Source: Limimaricola cinnabarinus
GTDB lineage: Bacteria; Pseudomonadota; Alphaproteobacteria; Rhodobacterales; Rhodobacteraceae
Length of the DNA: 64,000 nt
Assembly: GCF_002723615.1 (NCBI RefSeq)
Contig: NZ_KZ304951.1
Span: 83,344-147,343, forward strand
Direction of reading: 5' to 3'
Positions 24,654-34,534 of this stretch are shown here, piece by piece (positions within the stretch are counted from its first letter, which is position 1; each line of letters begins with the position of its first letter). A program made the translations under genes and the position numbers. The notes beneath the pieces were generated by a model, which saw only the letters and a program-made list of their open reading frames with translations, did no database searches and was not told where the DNA came from.

Positions 24654-25526
24654 TCAGTCGCGCGGCCAGATGTCGGGGCCGCCCGCGATCTTCGGATCGA
24701 TCGCGCAGGCGGCCCGGTCGTCCTTGTCGGGGTAGTCGAGGCCCGAGAGCACGCGGCGGATGGCGCTCACCCGCGCGCGCCGCTTGTCGTCGCCGCGCAC
24801 CACCGTCCAGGGCGCGAAGTCGAAATCGCTGCGCTCGAACATGGTGGCGATGCGGTCGGTATAGGCGTCCCATTTGCGCAGGCCCTCGACATCGACCCAT
24901 GACAGCTTCCACTGCTTCAGCGGATCGTTCTCGCGCTTGAGAAAGCGTTCGAGCTGGGTGGCGCGGCCGACATTGATCCACAGCTTGAACAGCAGGATGC
25001 CGTCATCGGTCAGCATCTTTTCGAAAGGCGCGAGCTGGTCGTAGAACCGCGCGACCTGATCCTCGTCGGCAAAACCGAACACCGGCTCGACCACGGCGCG
25101 GTTGTACCAGGAGCGGTCGAAGAAGACGATCTCGCCCGCGGTGGGCAGCTCGCGCACATAGCGCTGGAAATACCACTGGCCCGCCTCGATCTCCGACGGC
25201 TTGGCCAGCGCCACGACCCGCGCGCCGCGCGGATTGAGGTTCTGGCGAAACCGCGCGATGGTGCCGCCCTTGCCGGCGGCGTCGCGCCCTTCGAAGATCA
25301 CCACGACCCGCTGGCCCGTCTCCTTGACCCAGGCCTGCATCTTGACCAGTTCGATCTGCAGCGCGTCCATCTCGGCGTCATAGGCCTTGCGCTTCCACTT
25401 CTCGGGATAGGGAAAGCGCGGGCTGGCGATGTCGCCCTTGCCGGCCCCGGCCAGCGCGCGGCGGATCTCCTCGGGCGCCTCTTCTTCATGGAAACGGCTG
25501 ATCGCGGCGTCGAACGGCTTGGTCAT
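24654..25526 (-). CDS. ppk2: Polyphosphate kinase 2
   Basis: A 290-residue PPK2-family kinase that moves phosphate between polyphosphate and nucleotides. Walker A is FEGRDAAGKGGTIARF at about residues 77-93; NPRGARVVALAKPSEIEAGQWYFQRYV, Walker B FFDRSWYNRAVVEPVFGF and KLWINVGRATQLERFLKRENDPLKQWKLSWVD follow, typical of class I enzymes. Whether it favours GDP or ADP cannot be told. Start at 25526 is preceded by AGGAGAGA. The longer upstream frame is the shadow of the hydrolase gene. Confidence 0.92.
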   Translation of the reverse strand: MTKPFDAAISRFHEEEAPEEIRRALAGAGKGDIASPRFPYPEKWKRKAYDAEMDALQIELVKMQAWVKETGQRVVVIFEGRDAAGKGGTIARFRQNLNPRGARVVALAKPSEIEAGQWYFQRYVRELPTAGEIVFFDRSWYNRAVVEPVFGFADEDQVARFYDQLAPFEKMLTDDGILLFKLWINVGRATQLERFLKRENDPLKQWKLSWVDVEGLRKWDAYTDRIATMFERSDFDFAPWTVVRGDDKRRARVSAIRRVLSGLDYPDKDDRAACAIDPKIAGGPDIWPRD

Positions 25527-25567
25527 CTGTCTCTCCTCGCGCGGGCCATGTTGCGATCCGGGGCGCG

Positions 25568-26545
25568 TCAGCGCAATCCCGCGCGCGCCGCGGCCCGGTC
25601 GATCGCCGCGACCACCTCGAGCGGGGTGGTGTGATGCGGCATGTGGCCAACGTTTTCCAGCACGCGCAGGTTCGCGCCGGGGATCAGCTCGGCCAGCCGG
25701 GCGGAATGCACCTCGAGCGGCACGATGGTGTCGGCCACGCCATGCACGATCTCGACCGGCAGGTCGATCGAGGCATAGCGCTCGCGCATCCGCGCCACCT
25801 GCGGCAGGAGCCCCGCGACCTGCCGGGCGTTGACGCGCAGGCTGTCGCGGCGGATGGCAAGCCCTGCGCCGACGAAATCGGCATAGCCCTCGGGCACCGG
25901 GTTGGGGGCGAAGACCGCCTCGACCGTCTCCTCGACCATGGCTTCGGGCGCAAAGGCGGTGATGAGCGGCGGCACCACCGCGCCGCCGAGTGCCGTGCCG
26001 TTGATCTGGTAAAGCGTGCCGAGCCCGCTCTCCCACGGCATGGTGGCACCCGAGACATCGACCACGGCGGCGATGGCCTCGGGCCGCTCCAGCGCCCAGG
26101 CCATGGCCACCGCGCCGCCGAAGGAATGGCCCAGAACGATCGGCCTTTCGGCGCCGAGTTCGGCGGCGGCGGCCTGCAGCAGCCGCGCCTGCGCCGCGAC
26201 GCTGTCGGCGCGGGTGGTGAAGACATCGTCCGCCGCCCCGTCGATCGGGTCGGAATAGCCCAGCCCCGGCCGGTCGAAGGCGATGACGCGGTAGCGCTCG
26301 TCGAGCTGGTCGATCAGGTCGAAGGCCATGTCGCGCAGGTTGCCCGAAGCGCCGTGGATCAGCACGAGGTCGGGCCCCGACCCCGAGACCAGCGCATGGA
26401 CACGCTTTCCCTCGACCTCGACGAATTGGCCCAATGGCGGGTGCGCCTGCACCGCCTGCGCCTCGCGCCGGTCGGCGCGGTGATCGACGAAGGCACAGCC
26501 CGCGACGGCCATGACCGCGACGAGAGCGGCGAGCTTCAGGACCAT
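25568..26545 (-). CDS. Alpha/beta hydrolase lipoprotein
   Basis: A 325-residue hydrolase with a lipoprotein signal (MVLKLAALVAVMAVAGCAF, Cys17). The fold is seen in LVLIHGASGNLRDMAFDLIDQL (oxyanion loop), VIAFDRPGLGYSD, the nucleophile elbow LGHSFGGAVAMAWALE, the acid region VHGVADTIVPLE and the catalytic His in NVGHMPHH. It is anchored to a membrane facing the periplasm. The substrate is unknown; haloperoxidase/esterase-like. It starts 1 bp before the metA stop, so it belongs to the ATPase-metA transcript or close to it. Confidence 0.85.
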   Translation of the reverse strand: MVLKLAALVAVMAVAGCAFVDHRADRREAQAVQAHPPLGQFVEVEGKRVHALVSGSGPDLVLIHGASGNLRDMAFDLIDQLDERYRVIAFDRPGLGYSDPIDGAADDVFTTRADSVAAQARLLQAAAAELGAERPIVLGHSFGGAVAMAWALERPEAIAAVVDVSGATMPWESGLGTLYQINGTALGGAVVPPLITAFAPEAMVEETVEAVFAPNPVPEGYADFVGAGLAIRRDSLRVNARQVAGLLPQVARMRERYASIDLPVEIVHGVADTIVPLEVHSARLAELIPGANLRVLENVGHMPHHTTPLEVVAAIDRAAARAGLR

Positions 26546-26546
26546 C

Positions 26547-27470
26547 CTAGCGGCCAATGTCGCTGAGATCATAGGGGGTGGTCTGGTAGATCTCGTTGAT
26601 CCAGTTGCCGTAGAGCAGATGCGCATGGCTGCGCCAGCGGTTCGAGGGCGGCTTCGAAGGATCGTCACCGGGGTAGTAATTCGCCGGGACGGCGATGTCG
26701 TTGCCCGCCGCCACGTCGCGGTCGTATTCTTCCTTCAGCGTGTGGCTGTCATATTCGAAGTGGTTGAAGATGTAGAGCGTGCGCTTGGCGGGCTCCTCCA
26801 CGAGGCAGGGGCCGACCTCGTCCGAGGCCAGAAGCGTCACCAGTTCGGGCCGCGCGTCGATCTCGTCCTGCCGGATCTCGGTCCAGCGGCTGACCGGCAC
26901 GGTGCAATCATCCGAAAAGCCGCGCAGATAGGCGCTGTCGGGCTTGAGGTTGCGATGCCTGAAGCAGCCGAAAGCCTTTCGGTCGAGCAGGTGCTTGGCC
27001 ACGCCGTGCCGGTGCGCGATCAGCGCCATGCCGCCCCAGCAGACGCCGAAGGTCGAATGGGCATGGGTCTCGGCCCAGTCGAAGACGCGGCGCAGCTCGT
27101 CCCAATAGGTCACGGCGTCGAAATCGAGATGCTCGACCGGCGCGCCGGTGATGAGAAAGCCGTCGAATTTCTGCCCCGAGGCCTCGATCTCGGAAAACGG
27201 GTGGTAGAACGCCTCCATATGCTCGGGCGTGGTGTTGCGCGCCTCGTGCTCGGACATGCGGATGAGCGTCAGCTCGATCTGCAGCGGCGTCGCGCCGATC
27301 AGCCGGGCGAACTGCGTCTCGGTCTGGATCTTCTTGGGCATCAGGTTCAGCAGGCCGATCTTCAAGGGCCGGATGTCCTGCCGCGCCGCCTGATCCTCCG
27401 ACATCACCATCACGCCCTCGCGCGTCAGCACGGAATAGGCGGGGAGGGCTTCGGGGATCTTGATGGGCAT
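26547..27470 (-). CDS. metA: Homoserine O-acyltransferase MetA, probably acetyl-CoA specific
   Basis: A 307-residue enzyme that activates homoserine for methionine synthesis. The nucleophile Cys144 is in [13 protein letters not shown]; the catalytic His/Glu are in [37 protein letters not shown] and [12 protein letters not shown] are typical. The acyl-donor switch position (111 in the E. coli/Bacillus numbering, Glu113 here, in [11 protein letters not shown]) is Glu; published work on MetA shows that Glu here favours acetyl-CoA and Gly succinyl-CoA. Many databases would call it a succinyltransferase. AGAAGG precedes the ATG by 7 nt. It lies 28 bp after the ATPase gene, leaving no room for a SAM-II riboswitch of its own. 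Confidence 0.93.
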   Translation of the reverse strand: MPIKIPEALPAYSVLTREGVMVMSEDQAARQDIRPLKIGLLNLMPKKIQTETQFARLIGATPLQIELTLIRMSEHEARNTTPEHMEAFYHPFSEIEASGQKFDGFLITGAPVEHLDFDAVTYWDELRRVFDWAETHAHSTFGVCWGGMALIAHRHGVAKHLLDRKAFGCFRHRNLKPDSAYLRGFSDDCTVPVSRWTEIRQDEIDARPELVTLLASDEVGPCLVEEPAKRTLYIFNHFEYDSHTLKEEYDRDVAAGNDIAVPANYYPGDDPSKPPSNRWRSHAHLLYGNWINEIYQTTPYDLSDIGR

Positions 27471-27498
27471 GGTGCAACCTTCTGATGGAAGGGGTGAT

Positions 27499-28383
27499 CT
27501 ATGCTTCGCGGCGGCGCTTGCCAAGACGGGCGTCGAGCGCCTCGGCCACCACCGCGTCGAATGCCTCGGCCGAGGACAGGTCGGCCAGCGCCTCGGCCGG
27601 GATGGAAAGGCCCCAGCGCTCGGCCATCCTGGCATAGCGCGGCTGCCGATGCGCCAGCGCCTTGGCATAGGTCCAGCGGATGAAGCTGTCGGGATCGACG
27701 CGGGCCTCCGAGAGGCCGGTCTCGGCGAGGTAGTCGCGCCAGCAGCGCATCAGGAAATCGGGGCTGTAAGCCATCGGCTTGGGCGCGCGGTCGAAGCGGC
27801 GCACCAGCTCGGCGGTATGCGCCTCCGAGCCCTCGATCCAGATCATCAGCATCTGGCGCGACAGAAGGGTCATCAGCGGATCGTTCGGGTCGTCGGGGTC
27901 GACCCATTCGCAGATCGAGCCGCCGGTGTCGCAGACGAAATGCGGATAGCCGTAGAGCGCGAGGCTGCGCTCGATGAACCACGGCGTGTCCTCGAGGGCG
28001 GCGATCTCGGCCCGGCGAAACTGCTCCTGCCTCTGGCGATAGGTCTCGAAGGGCAGGCCGCCCTTCTCGGCGCAGCCGGGCTTGCCGAGATAGGTCGAGA
28101 CGGGGGCAAGGTTGTCGAAGCTGATGTTCGAGCCGATGTAGATCGAATCCGACAGCAGCAGGTCGCGCAGGAACGGCACCTTCATCGCCTCGCGCTTGGC
28201 GTTGTCGGCAATGAGCTCGCCCATATGGCGGGTGCCGATGCGGTAGTCGATCGAGTAGTGGAACCAGTCGCCCGAGCGGCGCAGCAGGTTCGACACATGG
28301 GTCTTGCCCAAGCCCGACATGCCGAAGAACAGGACGCGTTTGCGCGGGGCGGACAGCCAGTCCGAGGCGGAGGAATGGATCAT
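27499..28383 (-). CDS. P-loop ATPase upstream of metA
   Basis: A 294-residue soluble ATPase with Walker [17 protein letters not shown] near residue 20, then [40 protein letters not shown] and [21 protein letters not shown]. The overall look is of a kinase-like P-loop protein conserved in Rhodobacterales; no substrate is known to me. I start at the ATG at 28383, ten residues inside the longest frame. It is the first gene of the transcript that includes metA, so a role linked to methionine or cell-state control is possible but unproven. Confidence 0.75.
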   Translation of the reverse strand: MIHSSASDWLSAPRKRVLFFGMSGLGKTHVSNLLRRSGDWFHYSIDYRIGTRHMGELIADNAKREAMKVPFLRDLLLSDSIYIGSNISFDNLAPVSTYLGKPGCAEKGGLPFETYRQRQEQFRRAEIAALEDTPWFIERSLALYGYPHFVCDTGGSICEWVDPDDPNDPLMTLLSRQMLMIWIEGSEAHTAELVRRFDRAPKPMAYSPDFLMRCWRDYLAETGLSEARVDPDSFIRWTYAKALAHRQPRYARMAERWGLSIPAEALADLSSAEAFDAVVAEALDARLGKRRREA

Positions 28384-28440
28384 GCGCGCATGGGTAGCGG
28401 GCGCGCGGGGCACGGTCCAGACGGAACTTGGAGCATCCGC

Positions 28441-29373
28441 TCAGAACCGTGGCGCGGGCGACGCCCCACGCGCCCGCCTGCGCCGCAACAGCCGCCCGTC
28501 GAGCACGACGAGCCCGCAAGCGAGCAGTGCAAAGCCCGCATAGGCCCGTGCGGGCAGCGTCTCGTCCAGCACCGCGACGCCCAGAAGGATCGCCACGGGG
28601 GCGACCATCAGCGTCACCAGAAGCACGTTGCCGCTGCCGGCGATGGCGATGACGCGGTAGTAGATGATATAGGCCAGCGCGGTCGATCCGACCGAGACAT
28701 AGGCCAGCGCGCCGATGGTGGCGGGGGCGAGGTCGAGCGCGGGCGCGCCCTCGGCCAGACAGGCGAGCGGCACGATCAGCAGCGCCGCCCCGGTGGTCAT
28801 CCCCGCCGCCGAGGTCAGCGGCGGCAGGGCCCCCATCTTCTTGCGCGCCCAGACGCTTGCCAGCGCATAAGAGACCGTCGCCCCGATCGCCGCGACCTGG
28901 CCCAGCGCGCCCGGATCGAAGCCCGACAGCGCCGCCGGCCCGATCACCCAGACCACGCCGGAAAAGCCCAGACCGACGCCCAACGCCTTGCGCGCCGAGA
29001 GCCGCTCATCGGCAAAGAAGATCGCGGCGAAGAGCACGCCGAAGATCGCGGTCGAGGCGTTGAGGATGGCGATGAGCCCGGTTTCGACATGCTGCTGCCC
29101 CCAGGCCAGAAGCCCGAAGGGGATGACGTTGTTGAGCGCGCCCATGACGATCAGCACCGCCCAGATCCGCAAGCCGCGCGGCAAGGGCAGGCGGCGCAGC
29201 AGCACCACGGGCCAAAGCACGGCGGCGGCCCAGACCGCGCGATGCGCCACGATCCACATCGGCCCGACCTCGTCGAGCGCCACGCGCACCGACAGGAACG
29301 AGCCGCCCCAGATCAGGGCGAGCAGGCCGAGCTGCGCCCAGGCCGCGTTGGTCATGGTTTTCTGTGCCGTCAT
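28441..29373 (-). CDS. DMT/EamA family transporter
   Basis: A 310-residue inner-membrane carrier with ten predicted helices in two EamA repeats. The first repeat starts AWAQLGLLALIWGGSFLSVRVAL; NNVIPFGLLAWGQQHVETGLIAIL is a usual signature, and the second repeat begins GALGQVAAIGATVSYALASVWARKKM and ends GFALLACGLVVLDGRLLRRRR. Such proteins export amino acids or other metabolites; the substrate is unknown. Start at the ATG at 29373; the longest frame would add 15 residues. Confidence 0.87.
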   Translation of the reverse strand: MTAQKTMTNAAWAQLGLLALIWGGSFLSVRVALDEVGPMWIVAHRAVWAAAVLWPVVLLRRLPLPRGLRIWAVLIVMGALNNVIPFGLLAWGQQHVETGLIAILNASTAIFGVLFAAIFFADERLSARKALGVGLGFSGVVWVIGPAALSGFDPGALGQVAAIGATVSYALASVWARKKMGALPPLTSAAGMTTGAALLIVPLACLAEGAPALDLAPATIGALAYVSVGSTALAYIIYYRVIAIAGSGNVLLVTLMVAPVAILLGVAVLDETLPARAYAGFALLACGLVVLDGRLLRRRRARGASPAPRF

Positions 29374-29485
29374 GAGGCGCACTGTGCACGCCGCCCCGGC
29401 GGGCGCAATCCGAAACATGCGGTTTGCATGGAAATGCCGAAGGGGCCGGCGCGCGGGCCGGCCCCTCCAGGCGATCCGCGCGGGA

Positions 29486-30610
29486 TCAGAAGCGGTAGGC
29501 CACGCTCATGCCGACCGCGAGAGCCGAGTTGTCCTCGAAACTGGCCGCGCCGCGCGGTTCGGCATCGCCCAGCATGGTATAGCGGACACCGCCCGAAACC
29601 GTCACCGCCTCCATGTTGTAGGCGCCGCCGAGGCTGACCCAGCGCTTGCCATCGGTCGGGTCGAGCGGCGAGATACGCTCGTCGCCCTCGGGCTCGAAGC
29701 CGATCGCCGCCTGGCCGGAGAACATGTCCGAGAAGCGCCGGCCGATGCCGACCTGGATCGAATAGTTGTCGTCGATGTCGGTCAGGCTGACGCCGCCCGT
29801 CTGATCCGAGAAGAACTCCGGCGAGACGCGCGTGTCCTCATAGGTGGCGTAGCGGATGTTGGCAAAGGCCAGCGTGTCGGGCGCGATGCCGGTCTGCATG
29901 TCGAGGTTCCACGCTTCGGGGGTCTGGACCTCGGTCGGCTTGCTGGGGGGCAGCGGGTTGCCCGAAAGGGTTTCGACCGTATCGAATTCATGGTCGATCG
30001 CCGAATTGTAGGTCAGCGCCACGCGCAGCGCGATCTCGGGCTTCTCGTAGGCCGCGCCGACGAGGTAACCATTGGCGCCGTCCTCCGCCAACTCGACCCG
30101 GTATCCGCTCAGACCCGCATAGCCGGCCCCGGCAAGTGTGATGTCTGCCTCCAGCCACTCGCGCCGCAAGCCGGCATGAAAGCTCACATTCTCGTTGAGC
30201 CGGTAGCGGCCGACCGCGGTGACCGCCCGGCTGTCGAGATGGGCCATGGTGCCATTGAAGACGCTGGCCGCCGCCGGGGTGGTCGGCTCACCCTCATAGG
30301 AAATATCCGCGCCGAAGGGCTGATCGATGATCAGCGCGCCGGAAAAGCCGTTGCCGAAATCCATCTTCAGGCTGGCCGCGGCATTGGTGAAATCGTCTCC
30401 GACGTCGTCGTAGCGGTCCATCGCCGGGGCATTGTCCTCGCCCGACAGATCGACAAAGACCTTGCCGAAGCTCAGCTCCGCGACGTTGCCCTCCTCGAAG
30501 ATGGCCGTCACGTCCTGGTTCGATCGGTCGAGGCCGATCGCGCTTGCCCCCGTGGCCGTCAGCGCCGCTGCCAGCGCCATCGCGCTTGTCGCGCTCAAAT
30601 GCAGTTTCAT
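29486..30610 (-). CDS. FadL/OmpP1-type outer-membrane porin
   Basis: A 374-residue outer-membrane beta-barrel with a signal peptide ending around ATGASAIG. The mature protein starts IGLDRSNQDVTAIFEEGN, and the family features are FVDLSGEDNAPAMDRYDDVGDDFTNAAASLK, the Asn-rich INQPFG-like LIIDQPFGADISYEG, and the C-terminal strand AVGMSVAYRF with the final Phe needed for barrel insertion. FadL-type channels admit hydrophobic substrates such as fatty acids. GGGAG precedes the ATG. It is monocistronic as far as visible. Confidence 0.85.
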   Translation of the reverse strand: MKLHLSATSAMALAAALTATGASAIGLDRSNQDVTAIFEEGNVAELSFGKVFVDLSGEDNAPAMDRYDDVGDDFTNAAASLKMDFGNGFSGALIIDQPFGADISYEGEPTTPAAASVFNGTMAHLDSRAVTAVGRYRLNENVSFHAGLRREWLEADITLAGAGYAGLSGYRVELAEDGANGYLVGAAYEKPEIALRVALTYNSAIDHEFDTVETLSGNPLPPSKPTEVQTPEAWNLDMQTGIAPDTLAFANIRYATYEDTRVSPEFFSDQTGGVSLTDIDDNYSIQVGIGRRFSDMFSGQAAIGFEPEGDERISPLDPTDGKRWVSLGGAYNMEAVTVSGGVRYTMLGDAEPRGAASFEDNSALAVGMSVAYRF

Positions 30611-30742
30611 GTCGTCTCCCTGTCGCATGAAGCGTCCTCCGGGGGACAGGAGAGGCAGGGCGGGGCATCGTCGCAATCTGTGACGCAACGGCAGGTTGAC
30701 GTGGACGTCGCAGCGTCACATCGCTGCATCAGGGCGGGCACG

Positions 30743-30767
30743 AAAAGGGCCCCGAAGGGCCCCTTTT
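30743..30767 (-). terminator. Terminator of guaA
   Basis: AAAAGGG pairs with CCCTTTT with CCC/GGG inside (one mismatch), and T-runs lie on both strands. It lies directly after the guaA stop on the minus strand. Confidence 0.7.
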
Positions 30768-30770
30768 GTC

Positions 30771-32339
30771 TCATTCCCACTCGATCGTGCCCGGCGGCTT
30801 CGAGGTCACGTCATAGGTGACGCGGTTGATGCCGCGCACCTCGTTGATGATCCGGGTCGCGGTCTCGCCAAGAAACTCGTGGCTGAACGGGTAGTAATCG
30901 GCGGTCATGCCATCGACCGAGGTAACGGCGCGCATCGCGCAGGCATAGTCATAGGTCCGCCCGTCGCCCATCACGCCGACGGTGCGCACCGGCAGGAGCG
31001 CCACGAAAGCCTGCCAGATCTCGTCATAAAGGCCGTGCTTGCGGATCTGGTCGATATAGACCGCATCGGCGCGGCGCAGGATGGCGAGCTTTTCGCGGGT
31101 GATCTCGCCGGGGCAGCGGATCGCGAGGCCCGGCCCCGGAAAGGGGTGGCGGCCGATGAAGCTGTCGGGCAGGCCCAGCTCGCGGCCAAGCGCGCGCACC
31201 TCGTCCTTGAACAGCTCGCGCAGCGGCTCGACGAGCTTCAGGCCCATCTTTTCGGGCAGGCCGCCGACATTGTGGTGGCTCTTGATCGTCACGCTCGGCC
31301 CGCCCGAGAAGCTGACGCTCTCGATCACGTCAGGGTAGAGCGTGCCCTGAGCGAGGAAGGTCGCGCCGCCGACCTCGGCCGCGTGCTTCTGGAACACGTC
31401 GATGAAGAGCCGGCCGATGGTCTTGCGCTTGACCTCGGGATCGCTCACGCCCTCCAGCGCGTCGAGGAAAAGATCCTCCTCCTGCGCGTGAATGAGCGGC
31501 ATGTTGTAATGATCGCGGAACATGGTGACGACCTGCTCGGCCTCGCCCTCGCGCAACAGGCCGTGATCGACGAAGACGCAGGTGAGCTGATCGCCGATCG
31601 CCTCGTGGATCAGCACCGCGGCGACCGAGCTGTCGACGCCACCCGAAAGCCCGCAGATCACCTTCTGATCGCCGACCTGCTCGCGGATGAGGCGGATCGC
31701 CTCCTCGCGGTAGGCGCCCATGGTCCAGTCGCCGGTGAAGCCCGCGATGTGCAGGAAATTCTCGAGGAAGGTCCGGCCATTCGGGGTGTGGTGCACCTCC
31801 GGGTGGAACTGCACCGCATAGAAGCGGCGGTCGAGATCGGCGGTGATGGCGAAGGGCGCGCCCGGCGAGGTGCCGCAGACCTCGAAGCCCGGCGCGAGCT
31901 TGCTCACATGATCGCCATGGCTCATCCAGACCTGCTCGCGGCCCTCGAGGAACCAGCCGCGCAGGAGATCGGTGGCCTCGCCCTCGGGCTCGACATGGGC
32001 GCGGCCGAATTCGGCGGTGCCGTCGCCGCGCAGCACTTCGCCGCCCAGCATCTGCATCATCACCTGCTGGCCGTAGCAGATCCCGAGCACCGGCACCTCC
32101 AGCTCGAACACCCGCATCGGCGGGCGCGGGCTGCCCTCGTCGGGGACGCTGGCCGGGCCGCCCGACAGGATCACCGCCTGCGGCTCGAAGGCGTCGAGGA
32201 AGGCCTCGTCCACCACGTTGAAGGGATGAATCTCGCAATAGACGTTCAGCTCCCGCAGGCGGCGCGCGATGAGCTGCGTTACCTGTGAGCCGAAATCCAC
32301 GATGAGAAGGCGCTGGTGCTGTTGGCTGTGCTCGGTCAT
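30771..32339 (-). CDS. guaA: GMP synthase (glutamine-hydrolysing)
   Basis: A 522-residue enzyme that aminates XMP to GMP. The N-terminal class I glutaminase has [20 protein letters not shown], the nucleophile Cys in [16 protein letters not shown] and the His-Glu pair in [10 protein letters not shown]. The ATP pyrophosphatase has the P-loop [21 protein letters not shown], and the dimerisation domain ends [13 protein letters not shown]. Length and start are normal. It is divergent from the MttB homologue with 171 bp between starts. Confidence 0.97.
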   Translation of the reverse strand: MTEHSQQHQRLLIVDFGSQVTQLIARRLRELNVYCEIHPFNVVDEAFLDAFEPQAVILSGGPASVPDEGSPRPPMRVFELEVPVLGICYGQQVMMQMLGGEVLRGDGTAEFGRAHVEPEGEATDLLRGWFLEGREQVWMSHGDHVSKLAPGFEVCGTSPGAPFAITADLDRRFYAVQFHPEVHHTPNGRTFLENFLHIAGFTGDWTMGAYREEAIRLIREQVGDQKVICGLSGGVDSSVAAVLIHEAIGDQLTCVFVDHGLLREGEAEQVVTMFRDHYNMPLIHAQEEDLFLDALEGVSDPEVKRKTIGRLFIDVFQKHAAEVGGATFLAQGTLYPDVIESVSFSGGPSVTIKSHHNVGGLPEKMGLKLVEPLRELFKDEVRALGRELGLPDSFIGRHPFPGPGLAIRCPGEITREKLAILRRADAVYIDQIRKHGLYDEIWQAFVALLPVRTVGVMGDGRTYDYACAMRAVTSVDGMTADYYPFSHEFLGETATRIINEVRGINRVTYDVTSKPPGTIEWE

Positions 32340-32510
32340 GGCCCAGCGAATAGGCCCGGCGATGGTTTCGCGCAAGAGGCGGCGGAAGCGAAAAAGCGCG
32401 AGATGACGGCCCCCATGTCGCTTTCGCGCCTGAGGCGGCGCAATCCGGCCAAGCGGCGCGGACGCGCGGGGCTATCAGGGGGGTGAAAGACGCATCACGG
32501 AGAGCGGGCG

Positions 32511-34073
32511 ATGACGGAAGCGGCACAGATGGCATCCGGGCGGAGCGGACGGCGCGGACGGTCGGGCGGAGGGGCCGCGCGCCGGGCGGAACGCACCGCC
32601 GTCAGCGTCGAGACCGCGCGCTTCATCACCCGCAACATTCCCGATTTCGAGGTGCTCGACGAGGCCGCCCTCGCGGTGATCGAGCGCAATGCCGAGACCG
32701 TGCTCGAAGAGATCGGCGTGGTGTTTTCCGACAACGCGCCGGCGCTGGAGCGCTGGCGGCAGGCGGGGGCGCATGTCGATGGCGAGCGGGTGCGCATTCC
32801 GCGCGGGCTGGCGCGCGAGCTGTGCGCCACCGCGCCCGCAAGCTTCACCCAGCACGCGCGCAACCCAGAGCGCAATGTCGAGATCGGCGGGCGCAACCTC
32901 GTGCTCGCCCCGGTCTACGGCCCGCCCTTCGTGCGCGACGCGGCGGGCGGGCGGCGCTATGCCACGATCGAGGATTTCCGCAGCTTCGTGAAGCTCGGCT
33001 ACATGTCGAAATGGCTGCATCATTCGGGCGGCACGGTCTGCGAGCCCACGGATGTCGCGGTCAACAAGCGCCATCTCGACATGCTGCTCGCGCACATGAC
33101 CTATTCCGACAAGCCCTTCATGGGCTCGGTCACCGCGCCCGAGCGGGCGCGCGACAGCGTCGAGATGTGCGAGATCCTGTTCGGCAAGGAATTCGTCGCC
33201 GAAAACACGGTGATGACCTCTCTGATCAACATCAACTCGCCGCTGACCTTCGACGGCATCATGATGGGCGCGCTCGAGGTCTATGCGAAGGCCAACCAGG
33301 CTTGCATCATCTCGCCCTTCATCGTCGGCGGCGCGATGGCGCCGGTGTCGGTCGCGGGCACGCTGACGCAGGTTCTGGCCGAGGCGCTGGCGGGCGTCGC
33401 CTATTCCCAGCTGGTGCGCCCCGGCGCGCCGGTGATCGTCGGCGCCTTCGTCACCTCGATCGACATGAACTCGGGCGCGCCGACCTTCGGCACGCCCGAG
33501 GCCGCGCTCGTCACCTATGGCATGGGCCAGCTGGCGCGGCGCATGGGGCTGCCCTACCGCTCGGCGGGCGGGTTCTGCGGCTCCAAGCTGCCCGATGCGC
33601 AGGCGGGCTACGAGAGCGCCAACAGCCTCAACATGGGGCTGATGGCGGGGGTGAACTTCATGCTGCATGCCTGCGGCTGGCTCGAAGGCGGGCTGGTGGC
33701 CTCCTTCGAGAAATTCGTGATGGATGCCGACCAGCTCGGCGCGCTGCACCAGATCGCGCGGGGGGTCGACATCTCCGAGGAGATGCAGGCGATGGACGCG
33801 ATCCGCGAGGTCGGCCCCGGCGGGCATTACCTCGGCTGCGCGCATACCCAGGCCAATTTCAAGACCGCCTTCTGGCGCAGCGACCTGCTCGACTACAAGC
33901 CCTTCGAGACTTGGGAGGAAGAGGGCGGGCGCGACACGCAGGCGCTGGCCTCGGCGCGGGTGGCGAAGATGCTCGACACCTACCGCCAGCCGCCGCTCGA
34001 TCCACAGATCGCGCAGCGGCTGGAGGACTACGTGGCGCAAAAGAAGGCCTCGATGCCCGACAGCTTCAGCTGA
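32511..34073 (+). CDS. MttB-family corrinoid methyltransferase without pyrrolysine codon
   Basis: A 520-residue relative of trimethylamine methyltransferase MttB. The frame is continuous, with no in-frame TAG, so it is the non-pyrrolysine type. A known member of this type, MtgB from Desulfitobacterium, demethylates glycine betaine, so a quaternary amine is a likely substrate. Recognisable stretches are NIPDFEVLDEAALAVIERNAE, PRGLARELCATAPASFTQHARN, APVYGPPFVRD, MTSLININSPLTFDG, MSKWLHHSGGTVCEP and GPGGHYLGCAHTQ. It would pass methyl to a corrinoid protein, the best candidate being that at 17858-18565. GGAGAG lies before the ATG. The last 8 bases overlap the convergent DUF6477 gene. Confidence 0.9.
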   Translation: MTEAAQMASGRSGRRGRSGGGAARRAERTAVSVETARFITRNIPDFEVLDEAALAVIERNAETVLEEIGVVFSDNAPALERWRQAGAHVDGERVRIPRGLARELCATAPASFTQHARNPERNVEIGGRNLVLAPVYGPPFVRDAAGGRRYATIEDFRSFVKLGYMSKWLHHSGGTVCEPTDVAVNKRHLDMLLAHMTYSDKPFMGSVTAPERARDSVEMCEILFGKEFVAENTVMTSLININSPLTFDGIMMGALEVYAKANQACIISPFIVGGAMAPVSVAGTLTQVLAEALAGVAYSQLVRPGAPVIVGAFVTSIDMNSGAPTFGTPEAALVTYGMGQLARRMGLPYRSAGGFCGSKLPDAQAGYESANSLNMGLMAGVNFMLHACGWLEGGLVASFEKFVMDADQLGALHQIARGVDISEEMQAMDAIREVGPGGHYLGCAHTQANFKTAFWRSDLLDYKPFETWEEEGGRDTQALASARVAKMLDTYRQPPLDPQIAQRLEDYVAQKKASMPDSFS

Positions 34074-34353
34074 GCCGCGCGGCGCGCAGAAGCCGCGCCT
34101 CGCCCATCAGCGCCACGATCAGCTCGACATGGCGGGCCGGGCGGTAATCGCCCGAGCCCGAACGCCGCCGCGCCTCGATCTCGGCCTCGCGGTCGAGAAG
34201 CGCCGTCGCGGCGCGGGCCGGGCCGAAGCCGCCCGCGCCGATCAGCCGCGGCAGAAGCCGGGCGCGGTCATAGCCATCGATCCCGAAGCGTGCCGCCTCG
34301 ACGAGCAGCGGCGGTCGTTTCAGCGCGGCGATCCTGCTCAGGGGGTCCTGCAT
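34066..34353 (-). CDS. DUF6477 family protein
   Basis: A 95-residue protein: MQDPLSRIAALKRPPLLVEAARFGIDGYDRARLLPRLIG at the start and a helical tail with LDREAEIEARRRSGSGDYRPARHVELIVALMGEARLL. It matches the small DUF6477 family, found almost only in Rhodobacterales next to a DUF6456 gene, as here, where the two are divergent. Function unknown. Start at the ATG at 34353 by family length. Confidence 0.8.
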   Translation of the reverse strand: MQDPLSRIAALKRPPLLVEAARFGIDGYDRARLLPRLIGAGGFGPARAATALLDREAEIEARRRSGSGDYRPARHVELIVALMGEARLLRAARLS

Positions 34354-34534
34354 GGGGCGTCCTTTCCCGTCTCGTGTCTGCGATCCCTCCTTTCTCTCAC
34401 GGCTCCTGCCGCGTTGCGCGCGAGGCACTCGGCGCGCGCGGTGGCTTCAGTCTTGTTTGGGAATTCTCAACCAGGATGAACTGGTTCGAAGCGGCTTAAC
34501 GCTTCGGTAACCGGGGCAACTGAAAGTCGATATC

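Noticed and set aside
27471-27498. SAM-II riboswitch ahead of metA
   Set aside because: Only 28 bp separate metA from the upstream gene, too short for that RNA, and no motif is present.
27460-32288. Long plus-strand open frames opposite metA, the ATPase, the DMT carrier, the porin and guaA
   Set aside because: The minus-strand genes have clear family motifs, ribosome sites and signal peptides; the plus-strand products are composed of biased low-complexity residues.
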